The notes beneath the pieces are model-generated. The model was not told the DNA's origin, did not search any database, and saw only the letters and a list, made by a program, of their open reading frames with translations. A stretch of DNA of 64,000 nucleotides, from contig NZ_CAJFDC010000033.1 in assembly GCF_904067045.1 (NCBI RefSeq), positions 124,001-188,000 on the forward strand. The letters run 5' to 3'. The translations under genes and the position numbers were made by a program. The stretch is from Pseudomonas sp. FEN (lineage in GTDB: Bacteria; Pseudomonadota; Gammaproteobacteria; Pseudomonadales; Pseudomonadaceae). The stretch's first letter is position 1. Every line of letters begins with the position of its first letter. Positions 1 through 8,569 of this stretch are shown piece after piece.

Positions 1-434
1 CTGGCGGGCAGGGCGCGCAGGCGATTGCCCGCCAGCATGAGCTTCTGCAGCAAGGGCCGGCGGCCGAGTTCTTGCGGCAGCTCGGTGATGCGGTTGTCGG
101 TCAGGATCAGCCAGCGCAACTGTGGCGGCAGGCCAGCGGCCGGCACGTGTTCGATGCGGTTGGCCTTGAAGGCGACCATGCTCAGTTTGGCGCACTGGCC
201 CAGGCAGGCCGGCAGTTCGGTGAACAGGTTGTCCGAGCAGAACAGGATGCGCAGATGGGGTAGCCGGTGCAGATCGTCCGGCAGGCTGCTCAGCGCATTG
301 CCACTCAGGTTGAGGATTTCCAGGGAGTCGGCCAACTGGAAAATTTCCCGGGGGAACTCGCTCAGCCCGCAGGACAGGTCGAGTCGCTTGATACCGGTCA
401 GTTGGCCGGCGCGCAGTTGGGCAAGGGTATCCAT
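1..434 (-). CDS. Leucine-rich-repeat protein, N-terminal part (cut by window edge)
   Basis: Reading leftward from the ATG at 434 gives an open frame that runs off the window (144 codons visible). It begins MDTLAQLRAGQLTGIKRLDLS and contains successive leucine-rich repeats of the L.SLP.DL..LP.L..L type (for example LEILNLSGNALSSLPDDL and LRWLILTDNRITELP). In Pseudomonas, proteins with this N-terminus often continue into a protein-kinase-like domain, but that part lies outside the window, so the kinase assignment is inference. LRR domains usually mediate protein-protein contacts. I see no signal peptide, so it is probably cytoplasmic. It lies downstream of the ZapE-like gene on the same strand, about 130 bases away. 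Confidence 0.75.
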   Translation of the reverse strand, partial: MDTLAQLRAGQLTGIKRLDLSCGLSEFPREIFQLADSLEILNLSGNALSSLPDDLHRLPHLRILFCSDNLFTELPACLGQCAKLSMVAFKANRIEHVPAAGLPPQLRWLILTDNRITELPQELGRRPLLQKLMLAGNRLRALPA

Positions 435-565
435 AAGCGGGCGTGAGTACTCGTGGCGATCATCGAAAAAAGACCGCCATGATAGCAATGTTGTTCAAGG
501 ACAGCGCAGTGATGAGCGGGGGTCGCGTGTATCGGCGGCACAGATGCCGTAGACGATGCAAAATG

Positions 566-1798
566 CTAGGCGCGGGACTTGGGGATGACAGCCTCGGGAC
601 CGACTTCGAGCAACTGTCCCAGCCGGCTGCGGGTACGCGCCAGGTCGATGGCATTGCCACCCAGGCTGTCCCGCAGGGGATGCTCGCCGATCAGCAGCAG
701 GCGCTTGTCCTGGTCGTAGAGCACGTCGATCAGGTTGATGAAACGCTGCTGGGCGGCGATCGAGCAGTCTTCCAGGTTGGGCAGTTCGTCAATGATCCAG
801 GTGTCGAAGTCCCGGCACAGTTCCAGGTAGTCCATCACGGCGGTGGGCTGGTCGCACAGGTCGGCGAATTCGAAACGCACGCTGCGCCCGGCACACCGGC
901 GCACGTTGAGTTGCCGGGCACCCACCCGCAAGGGGAAGGCCGCGGAGTGGCGTTCCGGCAGCCGCAGGGACTGGCGTTGTAGCGGGCTGCCTGGCCAGAC
1001 GTACTGGCCCTGGGTGAACTGCTGCTGGGTATGGCTGTGCGGCTGGCTGCGGTAGTCATGCGGACCGCCGACCTCCATGACCTCCATGCGGGTGTTGATC
1101 AGGTCGATCACCGGCTTGAACCGGGCGTGATAGAGCGGGTTGGGCAGCAAGCCCTCGGGCGGGTAATTGGAGGTCACCAACAACAGCACGCCCCGTTGGA
1201 ACAGGGCCTTGAACAGTCGGCTGATAAGCATGGCATCGCCGATATCATGGACGTGGAACTCGTCGAAGCACAGCAGTCGACAGTCCTTGAGCAACTCGTC
1301 CAGCGTCCGGCCCAGGGCATCCGGCGTTTCCCGGTGGCGGAACATACCCTGGTGCAAGTGGGTAAAAAAGTCGTGGAAATGCACCCGCTGTTTCTCGGCA
1401 ATCGGCACGGCCTGGAAAAAACCGTCCAGTAGCCAGCTCTTGCCGCGTCCGACCGCCCCGTACAGGTACAGGCTGCGGTGGCGGCCCTGGGGCGCGCTGT
1501 GCACCAGCGCACTGGCCTGCTGCGCCATGCGCTCGATGACCCGCTGCTGGCTCAGGCTGAGGGTGTAGCCCTGATGCTTGGCCTTGCGCAGGAAATATTC
1601 GTGCACGTCATGGGACGATTGCGCAATGCTGGCCTTCCCGGCGAAAGCCTTGCCGAAAAAGCGGCGCAAGGCTGGCCAGCGGGACTTTACGCCTGGGCGA
1701 TGGGGGGGCGGAACGGCCAACGGAGAAAATCCCCTTGCGTAAAAGTCTGGAGCATCTGGGTCATGGTGTCGTGGCAAGCACCGCACGCCGAAAGGCAC
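566..1798 (-). CDS. ZapE/AFG1-type P-loop ATPase, N-terminus possibly frameshifted
   Basis: The product is an AFG1-like ATPase, the family of bacterial ZapE (an FtsZ-ring-associated ATPase) and yeast Afg1. It has Walker A GAVGRGKS followed by LLDGFF, Walker B LLCFDEFHV, and the family segment LLVTSNYPPEGL. The frame extends to a GTG at 1798 and gives 410 aa, but its first 45 or so residues look non-coding (poor GC at third positions, odd composition). An overlapping frame starting at ATG 1764 or 1806 has strong third-position GC and begins MTQMLQTFTQGDFLRWPFRPP. It runs into a run of seven G (1702-1708 on the plus strand) and stops soon after; one more base in the run would join it to the ATPase frame. 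Many pseudomonads carry a second, more canonical zapE elsewhere; whether this strain does cannot be seen. The ATPase identity is sure; the start and intactness are not. Confidence 0.85.
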   Translation of the reverse strand: MPFGVRCLPRHHDPDAPDFYARGFSPLAVPPPHRPGVKSRWPALRRFFGKAFAGKASIAQSSHDVHEYFLRKAKHQGYTLSLSQQRVIERMAQQASALVHSAPQGRHRSLYLYGAVGRGKSWLLDGFFQAVPIAEKQRVHFHDFFTHLHQGMFRHRETPDALGRTLDELLKDCRLLCFDEFHVHDIGDAMLISRLFKALFQRGVLLLVTSNYPPEGLLPNPLYHARFKPVIDLINTRMEVMEVGGPHDYRSQPHSHTQQQFTQGQYVWPGSPLQRQSLRLPERHSAAFPLRVGARQLNVRRCAGRSVRFEFADLCDQPTAVMDYLELCRDFDTWIIDELPNLEDCSIAAQQRFINLIDVLYDQDKRLLLIGEHPLRDSLGGNAIDLARTRSRLGQLLEVGPEAVIPKSRA

Positions 1799-1885
1799 AG
1801 CGCCATCTTGCCGGTAGCCACGCTAATTTAACCAATACCCAATGCGCCGACCAGCAATCTCGAAAACCCATGGCCCCCCGGGGCG

Positions 1886-2938
1886 CTAGCGCTCGATACT
1901 GCGGTTCCAGCGCGCGTTCCATTCCGGGCGCAGCAGGTTGACCTGGTCCCAGTCGATGGCCACCGCGGTTTGCAGGTATTGCTTCATGGCCTCGACCTGG
2001 ACGCGGGTCTTGTCGGTGGTCGGGGTGTTCGGGTTGGACGGAATCTGGTCACCATCCTCCAGCGCCGCCGCCTGGGCCTCGGGCGTCAACAGGAATTCGG
2101 CGAGTTTCTGCGCCAGCGCCGGCTGGCTGTTGTTGGCGATCGCGCATTCGGCCACGTTCAGCACCACCGCGCCTTCCTTGGGTTGCGCGTACTCCACCGG
2201 GATGCCCTTGAGCTTGAGCGCGGTGACCTGGGTCGGAGTCAGCGGAAACAGCGCGGCTTCGTCGGTCTGGACCATTTCCGAGAGCTTGGCCGAGCTCGGG
2301 ATGTACTCCAGCACATTGCGCCCCACGCTGCCCGGCCAGGCCTTGAAACCCGGTTCGACATTGGTCTCGCTGCCGCCCTGGATCCGGTTGAACATCAGGA
2401 ACCCGTGCAGGCCGAAGGTCGAGGACGACATCGACTGGAACACCAGTTTGTCCTTGTACTTGCTGTCCGCCATGTCCATCCACGAGGTGGGCGCGGCCCA
2501 GCCTTTTTCCTTGAACAACCGGGTGTTGTAGGCCAGTCCGGTCACCCCCAGGCTGACCGCCACGGCCTGGTCCTTGATCCGGCCCTTGGCCGGGATCTGC
2601 GCCAGGGTCGGGCTGTCCTCGAGCTTGTCGCACAGGCCCATGGAGATCGCCCGGTACATGATCCCGTCATCGAGGAAGATCACGTGCAACTGCGGGTTAT
2701 CCTTGCTTGCCTGGACCTTGGCCAGGATATCCGCCGACGTGCCGGGCACGATCACCACCTTGACGTGATTGGCCTGTTCGAAAGCTGGCAGCACCTTGTC
2801 GCTGTACAAGCGCTCCATGGTCCCGCCGTTCATGCCCAGGTACAGCGTGGGCTCGGCCTGGGCCGGCGCGGCGCTCAGCAGGGCCAGGAGAGGCAGGCAG
2901 GACAAACCGATCAGGGCATTGCGTGGGGCATGGTTCAT
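1886..2938 (-). CDS. Periplasmic substrate-binding protein of a polyamine/opine-type ABC transporter
   Basis: This 350-aa extracellular solute-binding protein starts with a typical Sec signal peptide (hydrophobic stretch at residues 8-24, cleavage likely after AQA at 28). The mature part resembles the spermidine/putrescine and iron(III)-type binding proteins (TLYLGMNGGTMERLYSDKVLPAFE at its start, then VIVPGTSADILAKVQASKDNPQLHVIFLDDG). It should capture the ligand in the periplasm and pass it to the permeases encoded at 5874-7544. It is the last gene of the minus-strand operon, 33 bases after the flavin oxidase. The ligand cannot be read from the sequence; an amino-acid derivative or opine is the likeliest guess from the linked dehydrogenase. 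Family call is firm, substrate is inference. Confidence 0.88.
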   Translation of the reverse strand: MNHAPRNALIGLSCLPLLALLSAAPAQAEPTLYLGMNGGTMERLYSDKVLPAFEQANHVKVVIVPGTSADILAKVQASKDNPQLHVIFLDDGIMYRAISMGLCDKLEDSPTLAQIPAKGRIKDQAVAVSLGVTGLAYNTRLFKEKGWAAPTSWMDMADSKYKDKLVFQSMSSSTFGLHGFLMFNRIQGGSETNVEPGFKAWPGSVGRNVLEYIPSSAKLSEMVQTDEAALFPLTPTQVTALKLKGIPVEYAQPKEGAVVLNVAECAIANNSQPALAQKLAEFLLTPEAQAAALEDGDQIPSNPNTPTTDKTRVQVEAMKQYLQTAVAIDWDQVNLLRPEWNARWNRSIER

Positions 2939-2971
2939 GGCGCGATCTTCCTCTGGGTGCTGATGGCCCGC

Positions 2972-4087
2972 TCAAGCGGCGGGAGTGGATTGGAAACGAG
3001 TAATGGAAAAAGCCTCGATCGGCGTCGCCGACTGGCCCTGGCACACCAGTTCGGCGAGGATCTCACCCACCGCCGGGCCGATCTGGAAGCCCGCCCCGGC
3101 AAAGCCGAAGGCGTGCAGCAGGCCGGGTTGGGTACTGCTCGGGCCGATCACCGGTTGGCGGTCGGGCAGGTAGCCTTCGGTGCCGCTCCAGGTGCGAATC
3201 GCCTGGGCGCCTTGCAGAAATGGATAGAGCTCGACGGCCTGGCGGAGAATCTCCAGCACGGCGGTCTGTCCCGGTCGGGCGCGGGCGTGGTCGAGGGCAA
3301 AACCCTGGCCGCCGCCCAGCACACAGTTGCCGCGACTGACCTGGCGGGCATAGATGCCACCGCCCTCGACGCCGGTGCTGGCGTCCATCACCAGGGGCAG
3401 CGGTTCGGTCACCAGCATGGCCGGATGACCGGAGTGCATGGGGACCGCTTCACCGAACCGCGCGGCGAGGCTGCCGGCCCAGGCGCCGGCGCAATTGAGT
3501 AGCCAGTGGGCGCGGACCTCGAGGCCTTTTTGCGTGCGCAGGATAAAGCGCCGACCGTCGTGCTCGACCCGGCTCACCTCGCTCTGTTCCAGCACCGTCG
3601 CGCCGAGCCGGCGGGCGGCCCGGGCAAATGCCGGAGAGACCAGTCGGGGGTTGGCGTGACCGTCGTCGGGGCAGAAGGACGCGCCTTCGGCGACCTGGCC
3701 GACCCACGGAAAACGGCGACGCAACTGCTCGCGGTCAAGCACTTGCAGATCGAGTCCGAAACCCTGGCTGCTGTCGGCATAGGCTTGCAGGGCGGCCAGG
3801 TCGTCGAGGCTGCGGGCCAGCTTGAGATGCCCCGAACGCTGGTATTCGCCGTCGATGCCGATCAGCTCAGGCAGACGGGCCCAGATCCCATGGGCGCGCT
3901 GGGACAGCGGCAACTGCGACAGTGGGCGGCCCTGGCGGCGCACACCGCCATAGTTCACGCCGCTGGAATGGGAGCCGCAGAAGTCCCGTTCCAGCAGCAC
4001 CACGCTCCGCCCTTGACGGCTCAGGGCGAGGGCCGCCGACGCACCGACGATGCCGCCGCCGAGAATTGCCACTTCGACTTCGATCAT
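2972..4087 (-). CDS. FAD-dependent oxidoreductase, DAO-type (catalytic subunit of a three-part dehydrogenase)
   Basis: This 371-aa flavoprotein of the D-amino-acid-oxidase fold starts at the ATG whose first bases overlap the stop of the preceding gene (ATGA, 4084-4087), so an upstream extension is not used. The N-terminus carries the FAD-binding Rossmann motif GGGIVGAS at residues 10-17 and an acidic residue ending the second strand (VVLLERDF). It resembles HcnC, opine oxidase subunit B and the catalytic subunit of D-hydroxyproline dehydrogenase. With the two preceding genes it should form a membrane-linked amine dehydrogenase that passes electrons to the respiratory chain. The substrate is unknown. 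The adjacent ABC transporter argues for catabolism of an imported amine, not for cyanide synthesis. Confidence 0.88.
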   Translation of the reverse strand: MIEVEVAILGGGIVGASAALALSRQGRSVVLLERDFCGSHSSGVNYGGVRRQGRPLSQLPLSQRAHGIWARLPELIGIDGEYQRSGHLKLARSLDDLAALQAYADSSQGFGLDLQVLDREQLRRRFPWVGQVAEGASFCPDDGHANPRLVSPAFARAARRLGATVLEQSEVSRVEHDGRRFILRTQKGLEVRAHWLLNCAGAWAGSLAARFGEAVPMHSGHPAMLVTEPLPLVMDASTGVEGGGIYARQVSRGNCVLGGGQGFALDHARARPGQTAVLEILRQAVELYPFLQGAQAIRTWSGTEGYLPDRQPVIGPSSTQPGLLHAFGFAGAGFQIGPAVGEILAELVCQGQSATPIEAFSITRFQSTPAA

Positions 4088-5439
4088 GGGGTGATCTCCA
4101 CGCCAAAGGGCAGCGGCTTGATTGGCGCCTGGGCGCGCAAACGGCCAATGCTGTCCAGCCCCAGGCCGCTTTCGCAGGCGATGATTTCCGCCGTCGCCGC
4201 GCCACAGATCCGTCCCTGGCAGCGGCCCATGCCCACCCGGCAATGGGCCTTGACCCGATTGATTTCCCAATGGCCTTCGCGGACCACCGCGCGCACCTCA
4301 CCGACGCTGACTTCCTCGCAACGACACAGCATCAGCGTGTCCGGGACGTCCGTGGCCCAACGCTCGGGGAAGGGGAACGCCTGTTCCAGCCCTTGGCGGA
4401 AGGCATCGATACGTTGCAGACGAGTTTCCAGGAACGCTGTGCGATGCGGATCGACAGTGTGTCCAAGGTCTTCCAACAGGGCCAGGGCGGCCCGCTCGCC
4501 AGCCATTTCCGCCGCATCGGCGCCCATGATCCCGGCACCGTCGCCGGCCAGGTAGACACCCGCCACACTGCTGCGTCCGGCGCCGTCGCGCGCCGGTAGC
4601 CAGGCGCGGTTCAAGGGATTCCAGCTGAAGCGACAGCCCAGCAGATCGGCCAATTGGGTTTCGCTACGCAGCCCATGGGCGAAGGCCAACGCGTCGCAGT
4701 CGAGGGTGCGAAGGAAACCGTCCTGGCGCCAGCGCACCGATTGCACGCGGCGCTCTCCGCCGACTTGTTGCAGATGGGCGTCCTGATACACCGGGATGCC
4801 GTGGGCCGTCAGCCAGCCGCGGTAATACAGGCCCTTGGCGAGGGTCAGTGGTTGCCTGAGCAAACCGGGCAGGGCGCGGCATTGGGCGCTGAAAGGCGTG
4901 CTGTCGAGCACCGCCAGCACCTTGGCCCCGGCCTTGGCGTACTGGTAGGCCACCAGGTACAGCAGTGGCCCGCTGCCGGCGAACACCACCCGTTGGCCGA
5001 TGGCGCAGCCTTGATACTTCAGGGCAACCTGCGCGGCGCCGAGACTGTATACGCCGGGCAGGGTCCAGCCCGGTATCGGTAGCACCCGGTCGGTGGCGCC
5101 GGTGGCGGCGATCACCCTGGTATAGGCCAGGCGCCCGGCGCGACCTTGGTGCAGGGTATCCAGGGTGCCGTCCTCGGCGTTCCACACCAGGGTATCGGGC
5201 CGGTAGTCGAGCTGTTCGCGCAGATGCTCCAGGGTCTGGTGGATTGCCACCGCCTTGCGGGCTTCGAATCCATAGAGTTTTACCGGCGAACGGCGAAAGT
5301 TCTCTGGCTGACGCCGATAGATCTGTCCGCCGCCGTGTGTGGCTTCGTCCAGCAGGCAGGGGCGCAGGCCATGCTCAACCAGGGTTTGTGCGGCACGAAT
5401 GCCGGCCGGTCCGGCACCGACGATCACGATCTCGGACAT
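4084..5439 (-). CDS. NAD(P)/FAD-binding oxidoreductase with C-terminal [2Fe-2S] cluster (HcnB/opine oxidase A-like subunit)
   Basis: The 451-aa product has two dinucleotide-binding motifs, VGAGPAGIRAA near residue 7 and FAGSGPLLYLVAYQ in the middle. A C-terminal BFD-like iron-sulfur region has cysteines at about 372, 374, 400, 407 and 412 (CRCEEV, then AHCRVGMGRCQGRICG). This is the layout of HcnB, OoxA and the alpha subunit of three-subunit D-hydroxyproline dehydrogenases. It probably relays electrons between the DAO-type subunit and the small ferredoxin-like subunit. It overlaps the next gene by four bases, while a REP pair separates it from the small subunit gene upstream, which is unusual inside an operon. 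Confidence 0.88.
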   Translation of the reverse strand: MSEIVIVGAGPAGIRAAQTLVEHGLRPCLLDEATHGGGQIYRRQPENFRRSPVKLYGFEARKAVAIHQTLEHLREQLDYRPDTLVWNAEDGTLDTLHQGRAGRLAYTRVIAATGATDRVLPIPGWTLPGVYSLGAAQVALKYQGCAIGQRVVFAGSGPLLYLVAYQYAKAGAKVLAVLDSTPFSAQCRALPGLLRQPLTLAKGLYYRGWLTAHGIPVYQDAHLQQVGGERRVQSVRWRQDGFLRTLDCDALAFAHGLRSETQLADLLGCRFSWNPLNRAWLPARDGAGRSSVAGVYLAGDGAGIMGADAAEMAGERAALALLEDLGHTVDPHRTAFLETRLQRIDAFRQGLEQAFPFPERWATDVPDTLMLCRCEEVSVGEVRAVVREGHWEINRVKAHCRVGMGRCQGRICGAATAEIIACESGLGLDSIGRLRAQAPIKPLPFGVEITP

Positions 5440-5456
5440 GGGCAGCCCACCGCCTT

Positions 5457-5556
5457 TGTAGGAGCGAGCTTGCTCGCGATGAACCCAAGGGCACCGCGAT
5501 CATCCAGATACCCCGCGTTTTCGTTGACGCCCATCGCGAGCAAGCTCGCTCCTACA
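5457..5556. repeat. REP pair (REPIN), GTAGGAGCGAGC class
   Basis: Two copies of a REP palindrome lie in opposite orientation. The left copy (about 5457-5481) reads TGTAGGAGCGAGCTTGCTCG and onward; the right copy (about 5531-5556) is its reverse complement. About 50 bases separate them. The pair sits between two genes of the dehydrogenase operon and could form a hairpin in the transcript that changes the ratio of subunits. Such elements are spread by RAYT transposases encoded elsewhere. Confidence 0.9.
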
Positions 5557-5575
5557 GGGTGCGGTCTTGCGTGTG

Positions 5576-5866
5576 TCATTGTGGCGTTCTCCCTTCCCGG
5601 CTCACCTGCTGCCCGGCTTCGAGCATCGTTGAACAGGCGCGCACCCGGCGCCCGTCGGCCAGCCTGACCCAGCAATCCTGGCAGGCACCCATCAGGCAGA
5701 ACCCCGCGCGGGGTTCGCCGCTGAAGTCGCTGTGGCGCAGATATTCACCGGCGGTCAGCAGCGCGGTCAGCAGGGTGTCGCCCTGCAAGCCGCTGGCCGG
5801 TTCGCCGTCGAGGGTAAAGTCCAGGGCCGGGCGGTCGCCTTCGGCCAGTCGTTTCAACAGCGCCAT
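5576..5866 (-). CDS. Small (2Fe-2S)-binding subunit of the three-part dehydrogenase
   Basis: This 96-aa protein has four cysteines at 57, 62, 65 and 78 (GFCLMGACQDCWV, then RACST), the spacing of a plant-type [2Fe-2S] ferredoxin fold as in HcnA and the gamma subunits of opine or hydroxyproline dehydrogenases. It should carry electrons from the flavin subunits towards quinones. It begins only 7 bases after the stop of the permease gene at 5874-6668, so transport and oxidation genes are co-transcribed. Confidence 0.87.
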   Translation of the reverse strand: MALLKRLAEGDRPALDFTLDGEPASGLQGDTLLTALLTAGEYLRHSDFSGEPRAGFCLMGACQDCWVRLADGRRVRACSTMLEAGQQVSREGRTPQ

Positions 5867-5873
5867 GTCGGCC

Positions 5874-6668
5874 TCATTGTTTGCCTACCAGGACCCGGTC
5901 CAGGCCATAGACCCGGTCGAGCAGAATCATTGTCAGCGCGGTCAGCGCGATCACCAGGGCCGAGACCGCCGCCATCATCGGGTCGATGGATTCGGTCGCG
6001 TACACGTACATGCGCACCGGCAGGGTCTGGGTCGCGGGGGAGGTGACGAAGATCGACAGCGTTACTTCGTCGAAGCTGTTGATGAAGGCCAGCAGCCAAC
6101 CGCCGGCCACACCGGGCAGGAGCATCGGCAGGGTGATCTGGCGGAACAGGCTGAAGCGCCCGGCACCGAGGGATTCGGCGGCCTGTTCGGCGCTGCGGTC
6201 CATGCCGATGGCGGCGGCCAGGACCAGGCGCAGCACATAGGGGGTGATCACCAGCACGTGGGCACAGATCAACCAGGCGAAACTGCCGTTGACCCCCATC
6301 AGGGCGAACAGGCGCAACAGCGCCACCCCGAGCACCAGATGCGGGATGATGATCGGCGACAGAAACAGGCCATTGAGAAAGTCCCGCCCGGGAAACTGCT
6401 GGCGAGTCATTGCCAGGGCCGCCGGGACCGCGATCAGGGTCGCCAGGCTAGCGGCGCTGAAGGCCAGCAGCAGGCTGTTGTAGAACGCCTGGACAAAGTC
6501 GGCGCGCTCGAACACCGCGCGGAACCAGCGCAGTGAAAAATCCGTGGTTGGCAGGCTCAGGGTATTTTCCGGGGTGAAGGCCACCAGGCAGACCACCACC
6601 AGCGGCGCCAGCATGAACACCACGATCAGGCTGTGGAACAACAGGGCCAACGGGCCGTTTCTGGACAT
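5874..6668 (-). CDS. ABC transporter permease (PotC-like)
   Basis: The 264-aa inner-membrane protein has about six transmembrane helices and the binding-protein-dependent permease signature (EQAAESLGAGRFSLFRQITLP as the EAA loop). It resembles PotC of the spermidine/putrescine importer. Its start codon follows directly on the stop codon of the PotB-like permease (6669), so the two are translated in tandem and should form the heterodimeric pore. The linked genes suggest import of the substrate oxidised by the three-subunit dehydrogenase. Confidence 0.9.
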   Translation of the reverse strand: MSRNGPLALLFHSLIVVFMLAPLVVVCLVAFTPENTLSLPTTDFSLRWFRAVFERADFVQAFYNSLLLAFSAASLATLIAVPAALAMTRQQFPGRDFLNGLFLSPIIIPHLVLGVALLRLFALMGVNGSFAWLICAHVLVITPYVLRLVLAAAIGMDRSAEQAAESLGAGRFSLFRQITLPMLLPGVAGGWLLAFINSFDEVTLSIFVTSPATQTLPVRMYVYATESIDPMMAAVSALVIALTALTMILLDRVYGLDRVLVGKQ

Positions 6669-7544
6669 TTACACGGCCCCCAGGGATTGCTTGTAGCGAC
6701 GTTCGATCATCCGGTTCCACGACAGCATGATCAGCAGGTTGAGCAGCAACAGCGTCACGGCAATCGCCGCGCCCATCGGCCAGTTGAGTTCCGAGAGGTA
6801 CTGGTCGTAGACCAGGGTCGCGACCATCTTCAGTCGCCGTCCGCCGAGCAGGCCGGGAATCGCGAAGGAACTGGCGGACAGGCCGAACACGATCAGCGTG
6901 CCGGAGAGCACCCCGGGCATGACCTGCGGCAACACCACCAGGCGCATTACCTTGGCGTGGCTGGCGCCGAGGGACAACGCCGCCTGTTCGGCGGCCGGAT
7001 CGAGTTTTTGCAGCGAGGTCCAGACCGGGATGATCATGAACGGCAACATGACGTGGACCAGGGCGATCACCACCGCGAACGGCGTGTAGAGCAGCTTCAT
7101 CGGCGCCAGGCCAAAGGCTTGCAGACTCTGATTGAGCAGGCCGTCGGCACCCAGCAGCAGGCTCCAGCCGAAGGCTCGGACCACCACCGAAATCAGCAGC
7201 GGCGTGAGGATCAGGATCAGGAAGATCGAACGCCAGGGCGTGCCCATGCGGCTGAGGATGTAGGCTTCGGGTACTCCAATCAGCACGCAGAGCAGAGTGG
7301 TCAGGCCGCTGATCCAGAAGGTACGCAGGAAAATTTCGTAGAAGTACGAATCGCTGAACAGCAAGCGGTAGTGCTCCAGGGTGTAAGCGCCGCTTCTGAT
7401 CCCGGTCTGGTAGTCGAAGACGTTGAACGACAGCAGCGCCGTGAGGCCCAGCGGCAAGACCAGCAGCCCGAGGTAGAGCGCCAGTGCCGGTGCCGACAGC
7501 AGGTAACCGTGGCGTCCCGCGCGCATCCGGGCGAACAGGTTCAT
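6669..7544 (-). CDS. ABC transporter permease (PotB-like)
   Basis: The start chosen is the ATG at 7544 (MNLFARMRAGRHGYLLSAPA), whose ATGA overlaps the stop of the ATPase gene; the reading frame continues further upstream without coding character. The 291-aa product has about six membrane segments and an EAA loop (EQAALSLGASHAKVMRLVVLP). It pairs with the PotC-like permease encoded immediately downstream. The first periplasmic segment (FNVFDYQTGIRSGAYTLEHY) is typical of the PotB branch. Confidence 0.9.
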   Translation of the reverse strand: MNLFARMRAGRHGYLLSAPALALYLGLLVLPLGLTALLSFNVFDYQTGIRSGAYTLEHYRLLFSDSYFYEIFLRTFWISGLTTLLCVLIGVPEAYILSRMGTPWRSIFLILILTPLLISVVVRAFGWSLLLGADGLLNQSLQAFGLAPMKLLYTPFAVVIALVHVMLPFMIIPVWTSLQKLDPAAEQAALSLGASHAKVMRLVVLPQVMPGVLSGTLIVFGLSASSFAIPGLLGGRRLKMVATLVYDQYLSELNWPMGAAIAVTLLLLNLLIMLSWNRMIERRYKQSLGAV

Positions 7545-8569
7545 GCTGGCACCTCGCTGTTCTCCAGCACGCGCAGCAGCTCGGCGGGCCAATCCAGGCC
7601 CACCACCACGCCCTCGTTCAGCGGTGCCGAACCGTCGTTGCGGCGCACCACCGTGACCTCGCCGATGGCGGTGTCGATGCGGTACAGCCACTGGCTGCCG
7701 AGAAAGAAACGGCTGAGGATTTTCCCGGGCAGACGCCCGCTGCCAGCGGCCAGCAGGTCGATCTTTTCCGGGCGCAGGCTCAGATTCAGTGTGCCTTCGC
7801 CCGGCAGTTGCCGCACTTGCGGGCAGCCGCGGGCATCGCGGTCTCCCGGCAGCAGGTTGGCCTTGCCGACGAAGCCGGAAATAAAGCGTGTGCGCGGGTG
7901 CTCGTAGAGTTTGTAGGGCTCGTCGATCTGGGTGATGCGCCCGGCCTGCATCACCACCACGCGGTCGCTGATGGACAGGGCTTCGGCCTGGTCGTGGGTG
8001 ACCATCAGGGTGGTGATGCCGACTTCGCGTTGAATGCGACGAATCTCGAACTGCATTTCTTCGCGCAGGTTGGCGTCGAGGTTGGACAGCGGCTCGTCGA
8101 GCAACAGCACCGGCGGTTCGATCACCAGGGCCCGGGCGAGGGCGACCCGTTGCCGCTGGCCACCGGACAGCTCGCGCGGATAGCGTTCGGCGTGCTGCTG
8201 CAGGCGCACCAGTTGCAACACCGTCGCCACCCGTTTGCGTACCTCGGTGGCCGCCACCTTGCGCATGCGCAGGCCGAAGGCGACGTTGTCCGCGACACTC
8301 ATATGGGGAAACAGCGCATAGCTCTGGAACACCACGCCGAGGCCACGACTGCTGGGCTTGGCGTGAGTGATATCGCGGTTGTCGAGAATAATGCTGCCGG
8401 CGCTGACCTCGACGAAGCCGGCGATCATTTGCAGGGTCGTGGTCTTGCCGCAACCGGAGGGGCCGAGCAGCGAGACGAACTCGCCCTTGTCCACCGAGAG
8501 GTCCGTGGCGACCACGGCAGCGATCTCGCCATAGCGTTTGCACACGCCTTCAAGTCGTAGAAAGGCCAT
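7541..8569 (-). CDS. ABC transporter ATP-binding protein (PotA-like)
   Basis: The start is taken at ATG 8569 (MAFLRLEGVCKRYGE), where homology to ABC ATPases begins, giving 342 aa. Walker A GPSGCGKTT lies at residues 36-44, the signature LSGGQRQRV at about 134-142, Walker B VLLLDEPLSNLD follows, and a TOBE-type domain occupies the C-terminal third. It energises uptake by the two permeases. It is the first gene of the seven-gene operon and lies 232 bases from the divergent IclR regulator. Confidence 0.92.
   Translation of the reverse strand: MAFLRLEGVCKRYGEIAAVVATDLSVDKGEFVSLLGPSGCGKTTTLQMIAGFVEVSAGSIILDNRDITHAKPSSRGLGVVFQSYALFPHMSVADNVAFGLRMRKVAATEVRKRVATVLQLVRLQQHAERYPRELSGGQRQRVALARALVIEPPVLLLDEPLSNLDANLREEMQFEIRRIQREVGITTLMVTHDQAEALSISDRVVVMQAGRITQIDEPYKLYEHPRTRFISGFVGKANLLPGDRDARGCPQVRQLPGEGTLNLSLRPEKIDLLAAGSGRLPGKILSRFFLGSQWLYRIDTAIGEVTVVRRNDGSAPLNEGVVVGLDWPAELLRVLENSEVPA

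Noticed and set aside
1970..3502. 510-codon plus-strand open frame
   Set aside because: It lies opposite the binding-protein and flavoprotein genes, which have clear homology; high GC makes long antisense frames common.
2972..5866. Hydrogen cyanide synthase hcnABC
   Set aside because: The three subunits belong to the same superfamily, but the linkage to an ABC importer and an IclR regulator, and the gene order, do not fit the known hcn operon.
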